This document shows positions 7,484-16,652 of a DNA stretch of 64,000 bases, in pieces. Both the position numbers and the translations under genes were made by a program. Under the pieces are notes generated by a model that was not told where the DNA came from, did not search any database, and saw only the letters and a program-made list of their open reading frames with translations. Every line of letters starts with the position of its first letter. Within the stretch, counting starts at the first letter, position 1. The DNA is from Marinilactibacillus piezotolerans (lineage in GTDB: Bacteria > Bacillota > Bacilli > Lactobacillales > Carnobacteriaceae_A): contig NZ_FWDP01000003.1 in the NCBI RefSeq assembly GCF_900169305.1, forward strand, positions 310,001-374,000. The letters run 5' to 3'.

Positions 7484-8413
7484 ATGAATATTGAATACTT
7501 TATCAAGGCGCGAAAAGAGAAAGGCCTTTCGCAGCTGGATTTAGCAAAGGGAATCTGTACGCAGGCAACGTTAAGCCGATTCGAAAGTCATGCTCAGATT
7601 CCCAATTTAAAAATCTTAAATCAACTTTGTAAGAGATTAGATTTGCCGTTAGGAGAGCTTTTTCCTAAGGTAGGTGTGCAGTATACCGACGTGATAGAGA
7701 AGATGAATCAAGCAGAATTCTTTTTGATTACAAGCGAGTATGAACAGGCGGATGATTTGCTGGACACCATCTCAATAGAGGAGATTGAAGACATTAATTT
7801 ATCGATGCGCTACTATTACATAAAAGGGTTTATCTCGATTTTTCAAGGCGGAACGGTTATTGATAACCTTTTTATTCTGGATCAGATTTTATTGGAAGAG
7901 GAATCCGCGGATTCTGAGATTTTTCATCTGCTGGCCTATACGGGAATCGGCATGATATATGCACAGGAAAAGGATCAGGAGAAAGCGGAGTTTTATTTTA
8001 ATAAAGTATTGAAGCGTATCTATCAGTATCCAACGAAGAAGATGGAGGATACTTGGCGGGTGCTGCACATCGTATTTGAAAGCGGCGTTTTTTATGCACG
8101 TTCCAATGAGATGGAGATCAGCAATGCTTTATTGAATTATGCTGTTTCAATTTGCTCAGATAATCACGTAACCTATTATCTGGCTCGTGCAGCCATTCAG
8201 CTAGCAAAGAACGCTATAAGCCAGCAACAGCCTAAAGCATATGTTCTTGAATTGATTTACGATGCCAGAGCCTACTCAAAAATCAATCAGAACAGAATCG
8301 CATTGAAGGAGTTGGCCGTTATGGAGCAGGATGTTCTGACACAGGAAGCGAAAGGTGTTGAGTTCAGTGGAACAGAAAAGGAGAACCGTTCACTTAATGG
8401 GGACGGTCATTGA
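7484..8413 (+). CDS. Rgg/MutR-family transcriptional regulator
   Basis: 309 residues. An N-terminal XRE-type helix-turn-helix (KARKEKGLSQLDLAKGICTQ, then SRFESHAQIPNLKIL) is followed by about 230 residues of helical, TPR-like repeats, the layout of Rgg, PlcR and ComR peptide-sensing regulators. The ATG at 7484 (AGTGAGGA upstream) is preferred to a start at 7424, which would place 20 extra residues before the HTH. The end of the gene overlaps the apbE start, so it is probably cotranscribed with, and may control, the flavin cassette. No pheromone gene was found beside it; the inducer may be a metabolite or a peptide encoded elsewhere. Confidence 0.85.
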   Translation: MNIEYFIKARKEKGLSQLDLAKGICTQATLSRFESHAQIPNLKILNQLCKRLDLPLGELFPKVGVQYTDVIEKMNQAEFFLITSEYEQADDLLDTISIEEIEDINLSMRYYYIKGFISIFQGGTVIDNLFILDQILLEEESADSEIFHLLAYTGIGMIYAQEKDQEKAEFYFNKVLKRIYQYPTKKMEDTWRVLHIVFESGVFYARSNEMEISNALLNYAVSICSDNHVTYYLARAAIQLAKNAISQQQPKAYVLELIYDARAYSKINQNRIALKELAVMEQDVLTQEAKGVEFSGTEKENRSLNGDGH

Positions 8414-9317
8414 TCTAATGATTGAACATGATGCGGCTGATCGGATTTTAAGTGAAGTCGTCAGACGATTAAAACAATATGAGCATCGATTCAGCGCCAA
8501 TGATCCTCATTCTGAATTGATGGCTGTAAATCAGAATGCTGGAATTCAGCCTGTTTCTGTACATGCTGAACTGTTTGAGCTCATTGAGCTTGGCAGACAG
8601 CACAGTCTGGCACCAGACAGTCATTTGAATATTGCAATTGGACCGCTTGTTCAAACATGGAGAATCGGATTCAAAGATGCGAGAGTACCTGCAGACGAAG
8701 AAATCCAACAGCTTTTAAAGCGGATTGATCCGCGAAATATCATTTTAAACAAAGAGAAACAAACCGTCTATCTGTCAGAGCCGGGCATGCTGATCGATCT
8801 GGGGGCGCTGGCAAAAGGGTATATCGGTGATCGGATCATCGATTATCTGAATAGCGTTGGTGTGAAAACGGCGCTGATCAATCTTGGCGGAAATCTAATA
8901 GGAATGGGACCGCCAGCCGACCACAAGAAAGATTACTGGAAAATCGGCATTCAAAATCCTGCACAGGAGAGAAACCAGTACGATATTGCCTTGAAAGTGG
9001 TCGATCAATCTGTGGTGACTTCAGGAATCTATGAAAGAAGCCTGAAGCAGGAAGGGCAGGATTATCATCATATCCTCGATCCTCAAACCGGCTACCCCAT
9101 GACCACAAATATTGCCAGCTTAACGATTTGTTCGGATCAGTCCGTTGATGGAGAAATTTGGACAACACGGTTATTCGGAAAGCCGACCTGGGAGATTTTA
9201 GAAACGATCGATCAGCTACCGGGCATTGAAGGATTAGTCATCACAATAGAAGGAACAACCCATTATTCAAATGGATTAAAAGACACCGTTATACAAAATC
9301 AAACGACTGTACGTTAA
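8367..9317 (+). CDS. apbE: FAD:protein FMN transferase ApbE (cytosolic)
   Basis: 316 residues from the chosen GTG. ApbE transfers FMN from FAD to a Thr/Ser of target proteins. Family motifs: LMGTVIDL at the N terminus, IDLGALAKGYIGD, ALINLGGNL, SVVTSGIYERS and HILDPQTGYP (metal site, residues about 235-245). There is no signal peptide or lipobox, unlike the usual exported ApbE, so its targets should be cytosolic. The start is uncertain: GTG 8367 (AAAGGTG upstream) overlaps rgg by 47 bases, while ATG 8397 sits 13 bases after AAGGAG. The probable target, a protein with three flavinylation motifs, is two genes downstream. Confidence 0.92.
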   Translation: MEQKRRTVHLMGTVIDLMIEHDAADRILSEVVRRLKQYEHRFSANDPHSELMAVNQNAGIQPVSVHAELFELIELGRQHSLAPDSHLNIAIGPLVQTWRIGFKDARVPADEEIQQLLKRIDPRNIILNKEKQTVYLSEPGMLIDLGALAKGYIGDRIIDYLNSVGVKTALINLGGNLIGMGPPADHKKDYWKIGIQNPAQERNQYDIALKVVDQSVVTSGIYERSLKQEGQDYHHILDPQTGYPMTTNIASLTICSDQSVDGEIWTTRLFGKPTWEILETIDQLPGIEGLVITIEGTTHYSNGLKDTVIQNQTTVR

Positions 9318-9335
9318 TTTGAAAGGAAGAATATC

Positions 9336-9944
9336 ATGACAACATTAATTGGCCTCGTCGGTACAAATTCAGACTACTCAACAAACCGTAAATTGCTGCA
9401 ATTCATACAACGGCATTTTACAGAAAAATCAGAGATGGAGATTGTAGAAATCAGAGATCTCCCACTATTCAACAAGCCGCAAGATAAGACAATTCCTGAA
9501 GCCGTTCAGCTGCTGGCAGACAAAATCGAAGCAGCAGACGGCGTGATTATCAGTACACCTGAATACGATCACTCTGTACCGGCATCATTGATCAACGCAT
9601 TAAACTGGCTGTCTTATGGCATCTATCCTTTTGTCGATAAACCGGTCATGATTACAGGTGCTTCATATGGAACACTGGGGTCCTCCAGAGCGCAACTGCA
9701 TTTGCGTCAGATTTTAGATGCACCAGAATTAAGAGCCCGCATTATGCCCAGTTCTGAATTCCTGTTGAGCCACTCTCTTCAAGCTTTCACAGATGAAAAT
9801 ACGCTCATCGATAACGAGCAGATTGAAAAGCTGGAAGGGTTGTTTGAAGACTTTTTGAAATTTATCAATATTACTGCCCAATTGAACCATGCCCATGATT
9901 TGAATAAAAGGGAAGCTGAAAACTTTTCTTGGGAACGAGTATAA
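9336..9944 (+). CDS. NADPH-dependent FMN reductase-like protein
   Basis: 202 residues with a flavodoxin-like fold. N-terminal LIGLVGTNSDYSTNRKLL is the phosphate loop for FMN, STPEYDHSVPASLINALNWLS is the flavin/dimer motif, and SYGTLGSSRAQLHLRQIL follows. The family reduces FMN or small acceptors using NAD(P)H. It has no flavinylation motif. It sits between apbE and a longer paralogue that shares all three motifs, so the pair probably arose by duplication and may form a heteromer. AAAGGAAG ribosome site upstream. Confidence 0.85.
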   Translation: MTTLIGLVGTNSDYSTNRKLLQFIQRHFTEKSEMEIVEIRDLPLFNKPQDKTIPEAVQLLADKIEAADGVIISTPEYDHSVPASLINALNWLSYGIYPFVDKPVMITGASYGTLGSSRAQLHLRQILDAPELRARIMPSSEFLLSHSLQAFTDENTLIDNEQIEKLEGLFEDFLKFINITAQLNHAHDLNKREAENFSWERV

Positions 9945-9962
9945 AATAAGGAGATGAAGAAG

Positions 9963-11201
9963 ATGAAAATTGTTGGAATCGTTGGATCAAACGCAGAGGT
10001 ATCCTATAATCGTACATTATTGCAGTACATCAAAAAGCAGTTTGACTATTTATTTGAACTGGAATTGATCGAAATCAAAGATATTCCATTGTTCAACCAA
10101 AGTAATGATCAGACAAAAAGTGTACCCATTCAAAATATAAATCGAAAAATTATGCAGGCAGACGGTGTGATTATCGCAACGCCGGAACATAATCATACAA
10201 TTCCTGCTGCATTGAAGAGCGTTTTAGAATGGCTGTCCTTTAATATCCACCCTCTGGAAAATAAACCAGTTATGATTGTCGGAGCTTCTTATTATGATCA
10301 GGGTTCTTCAAGAGCACAGCTGCATCTGCGGCAGATTTTAAATGCACCAGGTGTTCATGCAATCGTTATGCCTGGAAACGAATTTCTGTTAGGCAAGGTA
10401 AAAGAAGCATTCGATAACAAAGGGGATTTGAAAGATAAAGGAACAATTGAATTCTTGAGCAGCTGTCTGGATAAATTCGTTCAGTTCATCAAAGTTGTTT
10501 CTGTCATTGAAGGGCCGAAAAAACCTGCACTTGAGCCTGAAGATCTATATGCAACAGGAAAAATCGAGACAACGGTCGAAGGTGTTGATATGTATGCAGA
10601 CGATTGGCTGGAACAAGCCGCAGAAGCCGTCAATGCTGTCGAAGGAGATACGTATGTCAAATTAGATCGTGGATTGTTGACGGTTGATCAGTTAAATTAC
10701 TTCTTGGCTTCTATGCCGATGGAATTGACCTTTGCGGATAGCAATAATCAGTTCTTATATTATAATCATACATTGCCGGCAGAAGAGATGCTGGCTTCAA
10801 GAAACCCGGGACAAGTCGGTAATCCGCTGGCTAAATGTCACCCGCAAGCTTCATTCAAGAACGTAGAATGGGTGATCCAGCAATTGCGTTCAGGGGAATT
10901 GGATGCTGTTCGTGTAAACGTTCCGACGCATGGTCCAGATAAATTTGTCGTTCATAACTATCAAGCAATGCATGACAAAGAAGGAAACTATGTAGGAATC
11001 AATGAATATATTTTGGACTTCCAGCCCATTATCGACTGGTACTTGAAACAGACTGGTAAAACACTAGAAGGTGGTGCTGACGGCGTTTCTGGAGCCTCAG
11101 CGAGCGACCATGCAGAAGAAAGCGATGCGGTATCCGGAGCTTCAGTAAGAGAAGAAGATGAAGTAATGGATGCAGTATCTGGAGCTTCTGTTAAAGGCTA
11201 A
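9963..11201 (+). CDS. FMN-reductase / PAS fusion with triple C-terminal flavinylation motif
   Basis: 412 residues in three parts. (1) 1-185: flavodoxin-like NADPH-FMN reductase, paralogous to the upstream gene (GSNAEVSYNRTLL, TPEHNHTIPAALKSVLEWLS). (2) About 235-365: a PAS-like domain of the kind found in DUF438 proteins (ELTFADSNNQFLYYN, QVGNPLAKCHPQASFKNVEWV). (3) A flexible acidic tail with DGVSGAS, DAVSGAS and DAVSGAS at 373-379, 388-394 and 403-409, exactly 15 residues apart. The motif matches the ApbE target pattern Dxx(S/T)GA(S/T), where FMN is attached to the last Ser/Thr. No export signal. ATG 9963 is chosen because AAGGAG abuts the ATG at 9954 but lies 9 bases before 9963. Confidence 0.88.
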   Translation: MKIVGIVGSNAEVSYNRTLLQYIKKQFDYLFELELIEIKDIPLFNQSNDQTKSVPIQNINRKIMQADGVIIATPEHNHTIPAALKSVLEWLSFNIHPLENKPVMIVGASYYDQGSSRAQLHLRQILNAPGVHAIVMPGNEFLLGKVKEAFDNKGDLKDKGTIEFLSSCLDKFVQFIKVVSVIEGPKKPALEPEDLYATGKIETTVEGVDMYADDWLEQAAEAVNAVEGDTYVKLDRGLLTVDQLNYFLASMPMELTFADSNNQFLYYNHTLPAEEMLASRNPGQVGNPLAKCHPQASFKNVEWVIQQLRSGELDAVRVNVPTHGPDKFVVHNYQAMHDKEGNYVGINEYILDFQPIIDWYLKQTGKTLEGGADGVSGASASDHAEESDAVSGASVREEDEVMDAVSGASVKG

Positions 11202-11273
11202 TCACTAAAAAGAGGTTTGGCCCAAAATCTCTATTGATCAAAATTTATCAAGCTTTAAGTATAGAATAATCAA

Positions 11274-11321
11274 AAATCCCGTCAAACCAAGGATTGAATT
11301 TCCTTGAATTGACGGGATTTC
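11274..11321. terminator. Intrinsic terminator of the flavin cassette
   Basis: AAATCCCGTCAA / TTGACGGGATTT 12-bp stem with an inner hairpin AAGGA/TCCTT in the loop. Lies between the flavin cassette and the converging exporter operon. Confidence 0.8.
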
Positions 11322-11382
11322 ACTTTCTATCTAGTTTTGTTTCAGCCTTTTAAAGCGGCATATTATGCTTTGCAAGCAGTGA

Positions 11383-13770
11383 TCAACGGAATAGATCCAA
11401 GAATTTTTCCCATAGACTTTTTGGTTCTTGCGGGGTTGTTTCAGTTTGTTTATTGGATGCTTGATCTGTATCTGACGCGCGGTACTGAATGACAAACTGC
11501 ACATTTTCCGTCTGGTCATTACGGTCATCCATAAAAGACTGAACCTGATAATCTTCATTTGAGAATTCAGCGACAGCTTTATCTATTTTTTCTTCTGTTT
11601 GATCTGGCAGGTCAGAAGTTTGGGAAGCCAGTTCGGATGTACCAGAAGCCAATTGATCAGCGCCGCTTACTAAGGAATCAGAACCGTTGGCAGCATTTTG
11701 AAGGCCAGATTCTAATGCCTCTGTACCCACGAGTAATTTTCTGGATCCAGTTTCAAGTGTTCGTGTGCTGTTGTGAAGTGTTTGTAAGCCGTCTATAAAA
11801 GCTAAGGAACCGGCGTGTGCAGCATTCACTCCATTGTTCAATTCTTTGGATCCGCTGGACAATCCGGCTGTACCTTCGGCCAGGCGCTGTAATCCAGACT
11901 GTACAGAGCTTCCGTTTGCTGCCAGAGTACTTGCTCCTGTTTTTAATGCTTGAGTTGCTGCAGTGGCTTGCTGAATTCCTTTCGATAACTGGCTGGTACT
12001 TTCAGTATATTGATTAACCCCTTCATCAAGGGTTTCATATTGGTCAACTAAGGAGTCGATAGCTTGCTTCAATGGTTCGACAGTTTCTGAGATTGAAGAC
12101 AAATTCTCTATTAATGTCGTTACTGCCTCGTTGAACGATTGGTATTGCTTAACGAGTTGGCTGCTGCCAGCTTTCAGGTCCCCCTCGGGTTGGACTACTC
12201 CTTTAATACCTTCAATAACTTGTTGGCTGCCCTCAATATAATAGGTATTTGCGTCAGTTAATTGCTCAGTTTGATTGATAGCTGTTTGAAGGTCAGTGAG
12301 TACTGCTTCATCTAATAGTCCTTCTTCAACTAAAGGTTGTAGTTTTGTCAATTGCTCATTTAAAGCAGCTAATCGTTCTTTTGCGGCTCTATTCTGATCG
12401 GCTAAGTCTGAAGGAGATAGACCACTTGTTTTAAGCTTAGTTTGATATTCTTCAATAGATTGATCTATATTTTCAATCCCCATGTCCAGGTTAATCATAC
12501 CGGATTGGATATTCTGTGAAGCATCAGCCAACTCAGCGGCTTTATTGAATGATGCTGTCAGAAGACTGACTTTTTCCTGTAGTGTTTTTAGTGCATCTAA
12601 AACACGAGCAGACCCATCAGTCAGAGATTTAGACCGGTCGGTTAATTGTTGAGCACCTGATTCAATGTCTGATAATGCTTGAGTCAAATCTGATACACCC
12701 TGATCAACTGAAGATAGTCCATCAAAGAAAGGTTCTGATTGTTTTGCTAATTGCCGACTTCCTTGATTGAGTTGTCCAGCAGCTGATTGAAGCTGTCTGC
12801 TGCCATCAGTCAGATCTGCTAAACCGTTCTCCAGTTCTTTTGTTTTGGCAAATGCTTGAGCGGTACCCGAAACAAAAGCCTGGCTGCCTGAGTAGAGTTC
12901 GCTGGCTCCATTTGTTACTTGCTGACTTCCGCCAAGTAATCTTTCTAAGCCGCTATTCAACTCTGTGCTGCCGGAAAATAGTGATTGTGATCCGTCATTG
13001 ACAGCCTGGATACCCGTCTCTAAATCGGCTAAGGGCTCAGTAAAAGAAGAAAGGTCAAATAAGTCTTTATCTATCCCAAGCGTCAATGGAGCACCGTTAA
13101 TAGACCAGTCAAAGTCAGCAAACTCGGTAGTGTCTACTATAAAAGTAAGCGGTTCTGACTGACCTGGTAAAACGGTCCATTGAACTTGCTGCTGATTACC
13201 GGCTGTGCTGACAATACCGTTTTCGCTGTTTAAATCAAAATGCGTGTCCAAGTCCATTGAAGTACTGATTTGTAAAGCATAATGGTCAACATAAGACATC
13301 AAAGCCTCATCCGACTCATCGGATGGTTGAATGTTGACTTCTACCTCCAATGTGCCTGACTGACCAGCGGATTTTTCAGGGTCTATTTCTTTTCCATCCA
13401 GCAGATAGTGGAAAGTAAATATCCAAGGCAATTTACGGTTTTGAAGCTTACCTTGTGTAATCACCCGATTTTCGTCTGTTTGAATCACAGACTCATCTGC
13501 TGAGGGAGAGGTTAAATCTGCATGTGTTGTGTTCAACAGACGCAACTCTTCGTAATCTCCAAAGTCTTTGATTAGACCTAGATTGGACCCTTCAAAAACA
13601 TTGGTCGTATACATATCTTCAACAGATCCAGATCGATCAATTGTAGTGTAGATCAATTCTTCTTTTGTAAAATTATCTTCATTTGCTTCTGCAGCAAAAG
13701 CTTGCAGAGGCGTAGAGAGTGCGCCGGCAATCAAAGCAGCAGTACTGAGGTAAATAATTGGTTTTTTCAT
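11383..13770 (-). CDS. Secreted heptad-repeat protein, partner of the MMPL exporter
   Basis: 795 residues. Signal peptide at 1-27 (hydrophobic, ending LQAFA-AEA). The first 200 residues look globular. From about residue 250 to 730 come repeated Leu/Gly-spaced heptads such as SGLERLLGGSQQVTNG, LADLTDGSRQLQSAA and SGADQLASGTSELASQ, which predict a long coiled coil. No C-terminal anchor. The same repeats occur in YhgE/Pip-type proteins and beside MMPL transporters in Gram-positives, where they may bridge membrane and wall. The start at 13770 has AAAGGGAAAG upstream and gives a clean signal peptide; a longer frame from 13833 overlaps the transporter gene. 28 bases downstream of it, same operon. 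Confidence 0.8.
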   Translation of the reverse strand: MKKPIIYLSTAALIAGALSTPLQAFAAEANEDNFTKEELIYTTIDRSGSVEDMYTTNVFEGSNLGLIKDFGDYEELRLLNTTHADLTSPSADESVIQTDENRVITQGKLQNRKLPWIFTFHYLLDGKEIDPEKSAGQSGTLEVEVNIQPSDESDEALMSYVDHYALQISTSMDLDTHFDLNSENGIVSTAGNQQQVQWTVLPGQSEPLTFIVDTTEFADFDWSINGAPLTLGIDKDLFDLSSFTEPLADLETGIQAVNDGSQSLFSGSTELNSGLERLLGGSQQVTNGASELYSGSQAFVSGTAQAFAKTKELENGLADLTDGSRQLQSAAGQLNQGSRQLAKQSEPFFDGLSSVDQGVSDLTQALSDIESGAQQLTDRSKSLTDGSARVLDALKTLQEKVSLLTASFNKAAELADASQNIQSGMINLDMGIENIDQSIEEYQTKLKTSGLSPSDLADQNRAAKERLAALNEQLTKLQPLVEEGLLDEAVLTDLQTAINQTEQLTDANTYYIEGSQQVIEGIKGVVQPEGDLKAGSSQLVKQYQSFNEAVTTLIENLSSISETVEPLKQAIDSLVDQYETLDEGVNQYTESTSQLSKGIQQATAATQALKTGASTLAANGSSVQSGLQRLAEGTAGLSSGSKELNNGVNAAHAGSLAFIDGLQTLHNSTRTLETGSRKLLVGTEALESGLQNAANGSDSLVSGADQLASGTSELASQTSDLPDQTEEKIDKAVAEFSNEDYQVQSFMDDRNDQTENVQFVIQYRASDTDQASNKQTETTPQEPKSLWEKFLDLFR

Positions 13771-13798
13771 TATAAACTTTCCCTTTCTAATGAGTATC

Positions 13799-15865
13799 CT
13801 ATTTGAATTCAAGTCCTTTAGATGTTTTTTCAATTAAACGATCAGCTATATAAAGAAAAATCGGTAATCCAAAAAATACTACGATCATGGATAAAATGGT
13901 TCCTTGCGCTAAAAGCAATCCGATTTGGGCAGGGACTTGATTAGTCGAAAAGGCACCGAATAAAAATCCTGCAGCTGTCATGATCGTACCAGAGACGATA
14001 ATACTTTCCCCCGACTTTTCAATAGCAGATAATAAAGCAGCTTTCTTATTTAATAAACGGCGCTCCTCCAGATATCGGTCAGTTAATAAAACCGCATAAT
14101 CAACAGTGGCACCTAATTGAACCGAGCTGAGAATCAGGTAAGCAATGTAAAAGAGTGTGCTGCCTCTAAAGTAAGGCAAGCCCAAATTGATCCAGATAGC
14201 AGACTGGATACTCAATACGAGGATTGCCGGTAAAGTAAGTGACTTGAAAGCAAATAAGATAACAATCAAAATCCCTATAATAGAAGCAGCATTAACGATC
14301 TGCTGGTCTGAATTAATCACATCTTTCAGATCGTATGTTGACACACTATCACCAGCCAATAAATAATCCTCGCCGAACTGAGCTTGAGCTTTTTGGTTGA
14401 TTGAATCAATCAACGCAAAGGTCTCTTTGCTTTCAGCTGGCAAGTCAGATTCGATGGCAATCCTGCTGTAATGAGGTGATTGAAGCAGCTCTCTTGTTTT
14501 TTCGGGAACGTACTGAATCGGAACAGTCCAACCCACTTCGTTGGAATATGCTTGCACATTTGTCAGGTGATCAAAGTCAGACAAGTCATTCAGCAGCGCT
14601 TTTTCTTTTGCTTCATCTTTATTCGGAATCATCAGCGCCATGACATTGGTATGACCAAAAGTTTCATCAACGGCAGCTTTTTCCTGCATGACTGTATTAT
14701 TTTCGGATAGCCACATTGAACTGCCGTAATAAAAGTTATTTTGATGCTGTGCCATAAAAAATATTCCAGATGAAATAATGATCAAAGGAAAAGTAATATA
14801 GCGGACTCGATAAACTAGGTTTGCCAGTGGTTTCAAAGAAGGGATAAAGGAGCGATGTGTCGTCTTCTCTAAAACATTGGCGCTCATCAGGGTAATCGCC
14901 GGCAGGAAGATGAATACCGCTAGCAAACTTAAAATAACCCCTTTTGCTAAAACGATTCCCATATCAGCTCCAATCCCGAATTTCATCAGAATCAAAGCAG
15001 CAAATCCAATAACCGTCGTCAAACCGCTGGATAAAACAGACCCTAAAGACTGCGTAAGAGCTTTGACCATGGCTTCTTCTTGAACGATTCCTTCCCTTCG
15101 ATATTCTTCATAGCGATGCAGCAGAAAGATTGAATAATCAATGGAAACCCCTAACTGTAAGATTGGAAAAGCATTACTGGTAACAAAAGAAATTTCTCCT
15201 AAAAAAATATTGGTACCGGCATTAATCAAAATAGCCAATCCTATAGTTCCGAGAATCAAAACAGGTTCGATCCAAGCAGATGTAAAGAACAGCAAAATCA
15301 GAAAAGCGATCAGAACGGCAAATCCTATAGTGGTATATAAATCTTTGGAAGTGTGTTGATCCAGTTCGTAATCCTGCACCAGCGTTCCTTCTAATTGACC
15401 TTCGTCTCCAGCAATCGTTCGGATCTCTTCGATCAAGGTATATTGATCTGTTGTGTCGGTCGTATCAACAGAAATAGTAAAGAGTGCTTTCCCGTTTAAA
15501 TAGTAATCAGCTACGGCGGTCTGATCCATTTGTTCTAGTGGTTTTTCTATGTTTTCTACGTCGTCGAGCCATTCAATAGAAGATACGTTATCTAGTGCCG
15601 CTAGTTCAGCTTTCATTTCTTCTGCTTCGTTCAAGCCGATCTTTTCAGTCATGAGACGAATCGTTGAAGGCTGCTGAGGAAATTCCTCTTCCATCGTATG
15701 AATAGCTTGGGTTGAAGGAGAAGAGCTGGGCAGGTAATCTACCATATCGTGATTAACTCCTACAAAAGGGGCTGAAAAAGCGGCCAAAATTCCCAGAAAA
15801 GCAAATACAAAGACGATGACTTTTCGGTGATAGACAATGGTTCTAAAAATACGTTCTTTCAACAT
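13799..15865 (-). CDS. MMPL/RND-family transporter
   Basis: 688 residues. Layout of two halves, each with one membrane helix, an extracellular domain, then five helices: TM1 near residue 12, a cluster near 180-320, TM7 near 355, and a second cluster near 520-680. Both halves carry the signature GxxxDY: LGVSIDYSIFLLHRYEE and LGATVDYAVLLTDRY. The Asp is the proton-relay residue in MmpL proteins. It probably exports a lipid or hydrophobic compound. ATG 15865 is chosen (GGGAG about 10 bases upstream); the ATG at 15883 has no site. It is followed by the heptad-repeat gene and is divergent from a TetR gene. Confidence 0.88.
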   Translation of the reverse strand: MLKERIFRTIVYHRKVIVFVFAFLGILAAFSAPFVGVNHDMVDYLPSSSPSTQAIHTMEEEFPQQPSTIRLMTEKIGLNEAEEMKAELAALDNVSSIEWLDDVENIEKPLEQMDQTAVADYYLNGKALFTISVDTTDTTDQYTLIEEIRTIAGDEGQLEGTLVQDYELDQHTSKDLYTTIGFAVLIAFLILLFFTSAWIEPVLILGTIGLAILINAGTNIFLGEISFVTSNAFPILQLGVSIDYSIFLLHRYEEYRREGIVQEEAMVKALTQSLGSVLSSGLTTVIGFAALILMKFGIGADMGIVLAKGVILSLLAVFIFLPAITLMSANVLEKTTHRSFIPSLKPLANLVYRVRYITFPLIIISSGIFFMAQHQNNFYYGSSMWLSENNTVMQEKAAVDETFGHTNVMALMIPNKDEAKEKALLNDLSDFDHLTNVQAYSNEVGWTVPIQYVPEKTRELLQSPHYSRIAIESDLPAESKETFALIDSINQKAQAQFGEDYLLAGDSVSTYDLKDVINSDQQIVNAASIIGILIVILFAFKSLTLPAILVLSIQSAIWINLGLPYFRGSTLFYIAYLILSSVQLGATVDYAVLLTDRYLEERRLLNKKAALLSAIEKSGESIIVSGTIMTAAGFLFGAFSTNQVPAQIGLLLAQGTILSMIVVFFGLPIFLYIADRLIEKTSKGLEFK

Positions 15866-15886
15866 GTTCTGTTTCTCTCCCATTCA

Positions 15887-15924
15887 TTTGACAACTGTTC
15901 AAATTTAAACTACTGTTCATTATA
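15887..15924 (-). promoter_or_regulatory. MMPL operon promoter and probable TetR operator
   Basis: On the minus strand a TATAAT -10 (15919-15924) has TTGTAC about 16 bases upstream. Just downstream of this -10 are two direct copies of GAACAGT, 18 bases apart (plus-strand ACTGTTC at 15894-15900 and 15912-15918). The first lies inside an imperfect palindrome TTTGA-N7-TCAAA (15887-15903). Position between divergent MMPL and TetR genes suggests the TetR protein binds here. Confidence 0.5.
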
Positions 15925-16016
15925 ATAAGTAAAGAAAAAAGTACAATTCACATATTGAGACAGATTGTTGGAATTTATACAGAATGAATAGAAGTGTTGA
16001 AAGTGGGAGCGCCATC

Positions 16017-16577
16017 ATGAAAAAAAACCGCAGTGTTCAAAAAACTAAAAGAATTTTGAAGCAGACTCTCATTGATCTTTTGAAAGATCAATCCATTCAT
16101 CAAGTCAAAGTAAAGGAGCTGACAGAACGGGCAGAAGTCAATAGAGGAACTTTTTATTTTCACTATTCAGACATATATGATCTGCTGTATGAGATTGAAG
16201 ATGATGTTTTTCAAGAACTGGAAAGTGTATTTGATCAGTTCGATAAGGAAGGGCATAGTACAACAGAGGGATCATTATTAGAAGTGCTGTTTGAAGGTCT
16301 GACAGAAAAGAGAGAGATTATTTATATATTATTAGGACCAAACGGAAGCCGGTCGTTTTCTTCTCGAATTGACGGCTGGATCGATTATCATTCAAGAAAT
16401 ATTCTGCAGAGTGCCTTTCCGCAGGTAGATGCAGATTACCATCGGTTAGTTTCGGCTTTTCTGATCCGAGGCGTGATCGGAACATTTAAGACTTGGTATG
16501 AAACTGGACAGAAACAAACGTACAAAGAATTGGCCGAGATCATAGAAAAAATTATTGGTCCCAAGCCTTATAGCTGA
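16017..16577 (+). CDS. TetR/AcrR-family regulator
   Basis: 186 residues. The N-terminal HTH (TKRILKQTLIDLLKD...VKVKELTERAEVNRGTFYFHYSDIYDLLYEI) shows the canonical 'GTFYxHYxxxxDLL' of this family; the C-terminal part resembles the TetR_C_7 type (lipid-related regulators). The ATG at 16017 is preferred, with GGGAG 10 bases upstream, over an ATG at 15984. Divergent from the MMPL operon, so it is probably its repressor. Confidence 0.88.
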   Translation: MKKNRSVQKTKRILKQTLIDLLKDQSIHQVKVKELTERAEVNRGTFYFHYSDIYDLLYEIEDDVFQELESVFDQFDKEGHSTTEGSLLEVLFEGLTEKREIIYILLGPNGSRSFSSRIDGWIDYHSRNILQSAFPQVDADYHRLVSAFLIRGVIGTFKTWYETGQKQTYKELAEIIEKIIGPKPYS

Positions 16578-16594
16578 TATTGTTTAACGTAAAA

Positions 16595-16625
16595 CAGCTG
16601 CACCCCATTTTGACAGGGTGCAGCT
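16595..16625. terminator. Intrinsic terminator
   Basis: AGCTGCACCC / GGGTGCAGCT 10-bp GC-rich stem, 10-base loop, between the TetR gene and the converging 66-residue gene. No long T run. Confidence 0.7.
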
Positions 16626-16652
16626 ATCTGATTAATAATATAAATTAACTTC

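Noticed and set aside
7140-7484. Short hydrophobic pheromone gene for the Rgg-type regulator
   Set aside because: Only very short frames without ribosome sites were found; none has the secretion-type pattern.
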